NCBI GenBank assembly: GCA_003049485.1
Contig: PYST01000002.1
Coordinates: 62,001 to 126,000 of the forward strand
Length of the DNA stretch: 64,000 bases
Reading direction: 5' to 3'
DNA from: Ophioceras dolichostomum
Lineage: Eukaryota > Ascomycota > Sordariomycetes > Magnaporthales > Ophioceraceae
In this document: one piece after another, positions 56,888 to 64,000 of the stretch
Layout of the letters: every line of letters begins with the position of its first letter
Position numbering within the stretch: position 1 is the stretch's first letter
Program-made: the position numbers and the translations under genes
The notes under the pieces: generated by a model
The model's database searches: none
What the model was told of the DNA's origin: nothing
What the model saw: only the letters and a program-made list of their open reading frames with translations

Positions 56888-59384
56888 ATGGTTTCCGACG
56901 AAACCTACGAAATCTGTCTTCCTATTCTGGAGGATGCGACCCTGGAGGAGGAAGACAAGACAGACAAGCTCGAGGAGCTGCTAAGGAAAGAGACGAGCTT
57001 ATCTGGCACGGCTCTCGAAAATGCGGTACTGGACGCGTTGTGGCGATATCGCGAAGGTGGGGGGACGGCGACGTCTCCACCGCCCATAAGACAGACCATC
57101 CTCCGTCGCCCCTCCCCGGCCTCGTGGCGCGGCTCGCCCACTCCGCTGTCAGGCTCGCCGCGACTCGGTGTGAGCCCGCTTGCACCTCCAGGCTTCGTGC
57201 CGACATCGTTCAGCCGCACGGTCAAGTCCTCGGCCGCGTCGCCGTTCGGCTCGCCCCGCCCTTCCCCGCGGCTCGCCTTCGCGTCCCCGGCCATTCCTAA
57301 CAGCCCCAACCTCAATGCGTACGAGTTCGCGAACGACACGCCTTCGCAGGAGGTCTTCGGCGATCTGCAGTCGGAGAATGTCGACTGGCTCACCAACGAC
57401 GATGCTGCGAGCGTCTCCTCTTCGGTCGGCACACCGAGCGGTCTGAACGCCGCGGCGCCGGAGTATGTGTCTTCCCATCAGACCGATATGACACCCTACG
57501 ACATGCTGCGCTCGATTCTCGGTCAGTCCAGGACTGACACGGAGATCGACGCCGCGCTTGCCCTGCACGGCTACGACTTGGGTGCCACAATATCTGCTAT
57601 AATGGACGCCCATGCTCCGCTGCAGGACCATAGCGGTCTCGCCTTTTCGAAGACAGAGGAGCAGGGCGGGCTCCTCATCGGGAAGTCCATGATTCCTGAC
57701 GTGCGCCCTTCGACCCCGGCAGACCAGAGATCTGGCGTAATCTGCAAGTTCTTCCTCACCCAAGGGCAGTGCATGCGCGCCGACTGCAGATTTTCACATG
57801 ATCTTAGTAGTCATGTGTGCAAGTAAGTTGGCCGTATCTATCTCTAGCCCATGCATGTCCCTCCAATGTCTGATATCACCTAGGTAGCTGACGAGAAGCG
57901 TTCTTTTTAGGTATTGGATGGCAGGGAACTGCCTCGCTGGTTCCACGTGTATTTTCTCACACGATCCGGCTCTCTTGATGAACAAGCTTACGGTTGATGG
58001 CACTTCCACGCCGCCATCGGCAGTGAAGGGCGCGGTCAATATCCCACTATCTGACCTCAACTCCTTTCCTGCTCTAGCGCCTGGAACCCCTGAGCAGCTG
58101 TCCGGATTTGCGATGGCTGGTAGCTATCCTTCTATGAGTATGACGCCACCCCCCGGCTTCAAGCTCCCTGCTTTTGGCAGCGATATGTCGCGGCCGCGCT
58201 CTCGACCCAGCAGCCGGCACCAGCAGCAGAAGGACATGGGTCAAGGAGGGCTCTCGCTCGACGACACGGAGGCTTTCCCATCCTTGGGGTCCGCCTCCGC
58301 CAAGGCCGGGGGCAAAAAACATCATGGCAAGCGGGGCGGCCACGGTCATCACAAGGAGGTCTTCGCGCCGAGCTCTTTGGCCGATATAGTCAAGATGGCT
58401 CCTTCTCCTGGCCCAGAAGCTGGGGCTAGGCTCGGCTCCCGGAAGGGCATCGGTCGCAATGGCAGTTCAAGTAACATCAGGAACGGAGAGAACAGCGCAG
58501 CTGCGCAGGCAATCCCTCCGCCGAAGCATATCCCGTGGTTGGAGACCGGGGAAAAGGCGAACAAAGCCTACATCAAGGCCCGCCAAGAGGCCATCAAGCA
58601 CGGCGGGCTCCGGAACAAATTCCTGCAGAGGTAAGACAATCAAGCAGTGTACAGGTGATCAACGCACCCAACTTGACAACTAACGCAACTCCGTTCTCCC
58701 CGACGCAGCGCAGCGCAGGCGTGGAACCGTAACGACGCGCGCGCAGCCAAGGCGCTCAGTCTACGGGGCCAGAGCGAGAACGACCTGATGCGGAAAGCGC
58801 ACCGCGAGGCCGCGCGCGAACTATACGAGGAGCGTAACAAGCACATGAGCACCGGTGGCCAGGCCGAGGTTTACGTGGACCTGCACGGCCTGCACCCGGA
58901 GGAGGCCGTCGAGTACCTAGAGCGCGTCCTGCTGGAGAACGACAAGGAAACGCGCCCCGTGTACGCCATCACCGGCACGGGCAACCACAGCAAGAACGGC
59001 AAGGATAAGGTCGGCAAGGCCGTCCGGGGCTTCCTGAACGAGTGGCGGTACGCGTACCGCGAGTTCTCAGTCCCGGGAGACAGGAACAACATGGGCGGCA
59101 TTTTGGGCGTGGACGCGCGCAGCTGGGACAAGTCACTCGGTCGCGATGGCACCGGTGGGGGCGGGGGTGGAGGCCCCCCCACTGGACCCGGGGGCCGAGG
59201 GGGAGCTGCGGAGAGCAACCGCCAAGGAGGTGCTGGCGGGGATGCTGAAGGTGGCGAGGACGAGAGCGACCCTGTGGATATCCTTTCGCAAGGTGTCGAG
59301 ATCGGGGACGGAAAGGTGAAGCTGCTTGTGAGGGACACCTCGAAGGAGCCACCCAAGGGTCCTGCTGCTAGCAGGGGTCGGTGA
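56888..59384 (+). CDS. CUE-like, CCCH zinc finger, DUF1771 and Smr domain protein
   Basis: Three exons (56888-57822, 57911-58630, 58709-59384) encode 776 residues and join in phase 2 twice. A PWI-like/helical N-terminus is followed by a Ser/Pro-rich linker. A CUE-like ubiquitin-binding helix bundle lies at about residues 198-240 (DMLRSILGQSRTDTEIDAAL). Two CCCH fingers follow (CKFFLTQGQCMRADCRFSH and CKYWMAGNCLAGSTCIFSH, the second crossing the first intron). DUF1771 precedes the Smr domain (AHREAARELYEERNKHMS), whose motifs are intact: VDLHGLHPEEAVEYLE (Asp609, His611) and TGTGNHSKNG (640-649). Smr proteins such as yeast Cue2 cut mRNA at collided ribosomes in no-go decay; this role is inferred by architecture. 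The tail is Gly-rich. Confidence 0.9.
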
Positions 59385-61076
59385 CATCTGATATCCTGTT
59401 GGTGAACCGGTGCCTCGTGCTTCCCCGTTGAGTCGTGTGGGGGAGAGGAGTCAACAACACAACGGCCATGGGCAGGTGACGCCTTCCCAAGCAAATGGCC
59501 CCTACAAGCCGCCTTATCATATGCTCATCAGAGACTAGAAGAGAGAGACAGAAATGAAGAGAAAAAAATTCAAAACTCTTTTTATACACTCCTTCCAATC
59601 GTAGGTAGCTTCTCGTTCCGAAGTAGATGTCTCGTAGCCAGTCAAGCAAACCTTAGACAGTACATGGCCCCAATTCAAGGCCTCTGGTTCGGCCCGAGGC
59701 GCTCAGGGCGTTTCGGTAGGTGGCTAACCCGCTGAACTCCATCGTATTTCTATCTCGATTTAAACGCCCTGCAGAGAACCTTTCAAAATGCCTACAGTAC
59801 CTCACAGTCACACTATGTACCTGCTATCGTGAAAACGCAAGGCCTGTCATGCAAGAAGTGTCCCATCATTGGTATCTCACCCGTGTACCTGTGGAGTGGG
59901 GTAGGTGCGGGACGCGCCACCACTTAAGCGCTGCGCGTCAAACATGCCTGCAGGGGAACGGCGATGACGGGTCGGTGCTTCGGAACTCAAGTGTCCGTCC
60001 TTCAACGCTTTCATCGTTCAACGCTTTCATAGTCCCACAAACCACTTTGGACGCAATGGGTAGTCTGGTCGCGAATTGGGCTGCGTAACCTTTCACGACC
60101 CAGAGCAGCAGCCTGAGATCACCAAGATACAGCTACGTGTGTTCCAATCAAGAGTCGCAAGCCCAGCAGCTCCCACTGAGACGAAACCCAACCGCGGCAT
60201 AGATACTCTGTGAGGTTCTGTCGCGTAGTGCCTCACCAGCAGGCACGAGGAGGCGCAAGCAATGCAAGTGGACTCACGACCTTGCACACGCGACATCTAC
60301 ACCGTGAGAGTGCTGCTCCGTTAATATCGTGGTGGCGCCGCTTGCGCTCCTCCCTGACCGCCTCTGCGACCATTACGGGAGGCTCTGAGCCAGAGGATTT
60401 CGCCAAAGGATGTATGCGTTGGAACACGAGCCAGTGCCAGCTGGCGCGCTCAGCGATGCGCAGCTTGAGGGTGGAGCGCCGCCTGTCGAAGATGCACCTC
60501 CTGCAGAGACGCCCGAGTCCGCTAGCCCCATACCAGAACCTGGTGGTGGGCAGTCGACGGGTGATGTGCCTGCGGGTGTGCCTGTCAAGGCTGTACCTCC
60601 GCCTGTGACTCCCCAGGAGACTCTGAAGCCTGTTGGATGCCTCCCAGAACCTGGCAGTGCGCAGCTGGCAAGAAGGGAGCTGTGACGACCGTACGGAACG
60701 CGACCGTGCGCGATTGTTACTAGCACCTTTATAAGCCACTGTTCCGACCGTGCAGACGGTTTGGAATTGTACCCTTTTACGGGGCATGCAACGTAGTGTA
60801 GGTGGCTTATGCATTCGTTACAGGAGCCTCTCGAGAACGTCTCTTTGAGGCCGGATGGCCAAGGTATGTTGATATGATCTGTGTATATATGTCAGAACTT
60901 CTGCTCACATCATCACAGACGAGCCCGCCTCTTCTACTCGTCCTCAGCCGACCGACACTGCTGCGTCTCTTGACGAAGACGCGGCAGGGCAGACAGCACA
61001 GGTACGTTATCGGACACTCTGGCCCAGTCTCTTCTCCGCTCCTACCGTGCCCACCTTCATTTCCCTGTCTTCAGTC
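59385..61076. other. decayed accessory region, no intact gene
   Basis: About 1.7 kb downstream of the CCCH-Smr gene. A 91-codon Pro/Glu/Ala-rich frame (60410-60685) and a possible exon (about 60,919-61,000) reading DEPASSTRPQPTDTAASLDED, flanked by an ATCACAG acceptor and a GTACGT donor, look coding in composition. They do not join into a complete gene and may be remnants of the same decayed gene as the frame at 61,240-61,717. Confidence 0.35.
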
Positions 61077-61231
61077 CAGAGCCTGTAATGTAATGTAATG
61101 TATTGTCCTTTGTATTGTATTTCCGGCCCATTCACGTGTGCTTTACGCGGTAGTATACTGTACGCGCCAGGTAACGCGGTACCAGATACACTACAAAACA
61201 CATTACAATACAAAATACATTACACGCCCTG
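61077..61231 (+). mobile_element. hAT-type MITE, copy 1 (155 bp)
   Basis: A short non-coding element with imperfect terminal inverted repeats: left end CAGAGCCTGTAATGTA, right end (read on the minus strand) CAGGGCGTGTAATGTA, 14 of 16 identical. The CAGRG start is typical of hAT transposons. The interior contains a GC-rich palindromic part around GGTAGTATACTGTACGCG. A second, inverted copy lies 556 bp downstream. The flanking 8-mers (CTTCAGTC and ACCCTACT) do not match, so this copy has lost its target duplication or been rearranged. Confidence 0.8.
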
Positions 61232-61717
61232 ACCCTACTCAACCATTAGCCACTGCCCCTCGGCCACAAGCTCGTTGGACCCTTTCTCCGGCATGGGGTA
61301 CTCAGCGTTGGCTGATCCCACGACGACGACCTCTCGCTCTCAACCCTCGCGATCGTACCACCATGCCCAGACGCTGGACCAGTCCGGGTATGACGGCTCT
61401 TATGGGCACACGGGGTACATGGGATACGCGGGATACACGGGAACCACTCACGGTGCATCGGCCCTGACGTCCACAGTGGGCGGGGGCTATGAGATGATCG
61501 ACAACCCCCTCAACGCATCATCTATGCCGCCTCCCCGCTCCCTAGCGCCGTAAGAGGGGCTGGAGGATATTCCAGCCACAGCCACAGAGCACCCTCGGTC
61601 TCGTCCTACAGCAGCGGCGGCTCCGGGAAGCGCAGGGCGCCGTCTCCGCCCGACGACTACTTTTCCTTAAACCGGGTCAGAAACTGGGATGACCGCGACA
61701 ACGATTATGACCAGTAG
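61232..61717 (+). pseudogene. frameshifted C-terminal gene remnant between two MITE copies
   Basis: A frame from about 61,250 encodes a Tyr/Gly/Ser-rich tail (SGYDGSYGHTGYMGYAGYTG) ending in TAA at 61551. Shifting back one base at 61549-61550 continues it without a break (RGAGGYSSHSHRAPSVSSYS ... SPPDDYFSLNRVRNWDD) to TAG at 61715-61717. The two halves have the same composition, so the most economical reading is a one-base deletion in a gene for a protein with a low-complexity C-terminal tail, such as the cytoplasmic end of a membrane protein. Upstream exons cannot be joined with confidence. A sequencing error is an alternative. Confidence 0.5.
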
Positions 61718-61779
61718 GGCCAAGGCGGTTGGCGGTTGGCAGGAGTTCTTGAAGCCGGTTGGTTGTTCGGATGGCTTGG

Positions 61780-61787
61780 GCCCTTAC
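61780..61787. repeat. 8-bp target site duplication, left
   Basis: GCCCTTAC directly precedes MITE copy 2 and is repeated exactly after it (61940-61947). An 8-bp duplication is the signature of hAT-family transposition. Confidence 0.85.
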
Positions 61788-61939
61788 CGGGGCCTGCAAT
61801 GCATTGTATTGGAATGTTTTTGTGCTGTACCTGGCACCGCGCTGTCCGCCGCGTACGGTATACTACCGTATAAATCACGCGCGAATAGGTCGGGAATACA
61901 ATATAAAGGACAATACATTACATTAGATTACAGGCTCTG
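61788..61939 (-). mobile_element. hAT-type MITE, copy 2 (152 bp), inverted relative to copy 1
   Basis: The reverse complement begins CAGAGCCTGTAATCTAATG and matches copy 1 along its length, including TGTATTGTCCTTT, GGTAGTATAC and the AT-rich right end. Many differences are C/T or G/A transitions, with a few small indels. It has perfect 8-bp GCCCTTAC duplications on both sides, so its ends are exactly defined. It has no coding capacity and would need a transposase in trans. Confidence 0.85.
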
Positions 61940-61947
61940 GCCCTTAC
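61940..61947. repeat. 8-bp target site duplication, right
   Basis: GCCCTTAC, identical to 61780-61787 on the other side of MITE copy 2. Confidence 0.85.
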
Positions 61948-63115
61948 CGCTCAGATTGGTGTTATTCCGGTTCCCCTAACCCCTTGATTTTTGTGTTTTG
62001 ATATTCTTCTTTCCATGTCTTCCGCCCTTGTTGTCTCTTCCGTCTCGTGTTTCCCCTACCCATCTCCACCTGCCCAATATGCCTACTTGCTGCACACTAA
62101 CACTTTTCCTTTGTCTCACATGTTATCTGCTTGGACTAGCCTGCCCCCATGTTTTTCGAGAGTTCGTCTTTTTGTTTACCGACATGCTCGTTTCAAACAC
62201 CTATGCCCAACCTAGCTAATTATTAGCTTAGATACCGAGGTAGGTGCCTAGGTACCAACATGCCCAGTTAGGTAGACTTGTACTGGCGAGCCTTCGCCAA
62301 CAAAATACAATTGCATCCCTGTAATAGCCCTCGCGGATATCCAGATGCGAAGACTGGGTACGGACAAACCCTCTTTTACCAGTCCGACGAATAACAGCGT
62401 CTTCAGAGCTACTACAGCGTGACGACTCTACAAGGGTAGGAATGTGCTCTCACAGATTGCAAATGCCTATTCTAAGTACCTCCGCCGTGTACGTAGGTAG
62501 GTATCTCCTATGCTTGGAGATGTCAACAGAAAAGAAGGCCCCAACAACACCTCCATTACAGCCTCCTCACCTCACATCTCATCTTTTGGGGAGGGGGGCC
62601 AAGAGAAACGAAGGAAAAGAGAAGGAGAAACAAATAATTAATTACATCTATCTCTGCTATTCGATATTATGGCTAACGTCCATTACAGGTAGGCTTCTGC
62701 TTCGACCAGAGGCGCTAAAGGTGATGTAACTGCTACGCACCTGACCCAGTCCGTAGTAAGGAAGCAGATTCACAATGCCTGCAAGGGGTGAACCAACAGT
62801 CAACGCTAATCGAATCAACCAACAGGGACCCCGGAATATCTGTCTTGTGTCGCCAAACGCCCAGGTATTTGTTCGAATCAGGGACCAGGTGTTGAATTCT
62901 CACCGAGACGAAACCCCACCGACAAGCAGGTAGGCAACAACCTGCCTAGCGCCTAGCATATTGCACATCGCCAGATAGAGGAGACACAAAAGGCGCAAGC
63001 TCGACCCGTTCGCACTTCAACTCTCATGAGGCAGCTACTCTCCCAAATCTCTCCGAAGAGCCTCTTCCTTCCCACCGGCACACTTCTGCGACACCCTCGC
63101 GCGACGTTGAAAACT
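61948..63115. other. intergenic region, 1.2 kb, no gene recognised
   Basis: AT-richer than the coding parts, with CCTAGGTA/AGGTAGGT tracts near 62,240-62,275 and 62,495-62,505. No supported gene or further MITE copy. Confidence 0.5.
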
Positions 63116-63472
63116 ATGTCCAACAGGAGAAACTCGATTGCTAGCCTGCTCCTCCATGCGCAGTCGACGACAGAGCCAGTCCCCAAGGACGTGTCTCTCG
63201 TGCGCATGGCTCAAGGTAAGTCGGCCAAACTGCTATCTAAGCCACAATATCTGCTCACATGTTCCCAGATCGACCTCCATCTTGGGCCCGCCCAGAAGAG
63301 ATCGCCATAGCCTGGCAAATGACGGTGGTATGTTGCGAGACAAATCCTCTAGTTTTAGTTTGCCTGTCCACCTTCCTCCTCCTTATGTCCCACCCCTTAG
63401 CTAACGGATGACCCTGAAGAGGCCGACCATCGAGCCAGATCCAGCCGCCTCGCCCGGGAAACGCAAGTCTGA
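63116..63472 (+). CDS. possible small spliced gene or upstream exons of the DUF7924-like gene
   Basis: Three candidate exons (63116-63215, 63269-63327, 63401-63472) with canonical GTAAGT/CCCAG and GTATGT/CTTAG ends join in phase to 76 codons. The first is Ser/Asn-rich (MSNRRNSIASLLLHAQ) and the second reads RPPSWARPEEIAIAWQMTV. The last overlaps the start of the DUF7924-like frame in another register. Splicing instead to a weak AG just before 63419 would fuse the first two exons to that frame. Sequence alone does not decide between these. Confidence 0.25.
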
Positions 63473-64000
63473 ATATGACTATGAGGACGCCCGGCCACTT
63501 AAGCAGTCTCGGTTAACACGGAGGAACCTGAGGCTACATGACAAGATGAGCAGGGCAGAGTCAAACTATCACGGGGCCTCTCATGCCCAGTCAGCATCCG
63601 ACCCCTCGTCGAAAGGGCTCGAGATAACGGCCAGCGGGTGGGAGATTAGGTGCTTCGACAATGGCATCGTCGGCCGTGTCGACCACGTGCCTCCGACGAG
63701 CCTCGAAGCCCTGAAAAGGGAGCTCAGCGCGGAGCGGGACAGCCCTCCCCCAGATGAAAATGAATACGAATACTACAAGGCCTTGGCCTCGCGAGCCACA
63801 AACAAGTCGACTTATATTATGGCAGAAATGCCTCACTTTTTGCAAAGGGCAAGGACATCATGATCGAGGTTATGGCCCGGCGATTCAGCGAACCTTCGAT
63901 AATCTCCCAAGTGGCCTCGGGTTCAACAATGGCCTTGCGCCTCCGCAGCCTGATTTCATCGAAGCACCTCTCCGGGGAAGCTTCGAAAAATCATCCTCTC
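63408..64000 (+). pseudogene. DUF7924-like fungal gene broken by a one-base frameshift (partial, right edge)
   Basis: The frame from ATG 63408 encodes a basic leader (SPGKRKSEYDYEDARPLKQS) and a region with NLRLHDKM, SGWEIRCFDNGI and PPTSLEALKRELSAERDSP, and stops at 63863. Reading with one T fewer in the TTTTT run at 63837-63841 continues without a stop to the window end (GYGPAIQRTFDNLPSGLGF, then NNGLAPPQPDFIEA). The order of these motifs, especially NNGL(S/A)xPQPDFIE, matches the multicopy fungal DUF7924 family as I know it; its function is not known. The break makes this copy a probable pseudogene, unless the extra T is a sequencing error. Confidence 0.55.

Overview
The window is nuclear DNA of a filamentous ascomycete (Pezizomycotina), most likely a Sordariomycete. 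The evidence is short GT..AG introns in almost every gene, GC-rich third codon positions, an ER protein ending in HDEL, dispersed ACCTACCT/AGGTAGGT runs between genes, and family architectures typical of this group (single Bub1/Mad3 kinase, Kel3-type Kelch protein with DUF4110, a DUF7924-like gene). I assembled exons by hand from splice sites. Every spliced model described as complete closes in frame across all its junctions.

Layout. 0-9 kb: 5' part of a conserved fungal protein running off the left edge (-), a long gene-free stretch, protein disulfide isomerase (+), a small mitochondrial membrane protein (+), and a WLM-domain (Wss1-type) DNA-protein-crosslink protease (+). 9-12 kb: a gene-poor island with one small secreted cysteine-containing protein. 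12-21 kb (-): a Swc6/Vps71-like HIT-finger protein, a Kelch/DUF4110 protein and an M1 aminopeptidase. 22-31 kb: enolase (+), the Bub1/Mad3 checkpoint kinase (+) and endonuclease IV/Apn1 (-). 31-34 kb: no convincing gene. 34-39 kb: a large F-box, beta-propeller-like protein ending in a CaaX box (+). 40-47 kb: valyl-tRNA synthetase (-), an unrecognised probable mitochondrial protein (+) and a 6PGDH-like/DUF1932 dehydrogenase (+). 48-53 kb (-): a seven-exon Yra1/ALY-like mRNA export protein and eIF4A. 53-59 kb (+): an F-box plus JMJD6-like JmjC protein and a CUE-like/CCCH/DUF1771/Smr protein. 59-64 kb: a decayed accessory region with two inverted copies of a hAT-type MITE (one with a perfect 8-bp target duplication), a frameshifted gene remnant between them, and a DUF7924-like reading frame broken by one extra T near the right edge.

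Most genes are conserved housekeeping functions: protein folding, glycolysis, translation (ValRS, eIF4A), mRNA export and decay, the spindle checkpoint, and DNA repair (Wss1-like, Apn1). They are not arranged as a pathway cluster, and I see no biosynthetic cluster, CRISPR, rRNA or convincing tRNA. The points most worth a second look are the prenylation signal on an F-box protein, the non-autonomous transposon pair with nearby gene decay, the secreted cysteine protein in its gene-poor island, and alternative upstream starts on two enzymes that could send part of the product to mitochondria.
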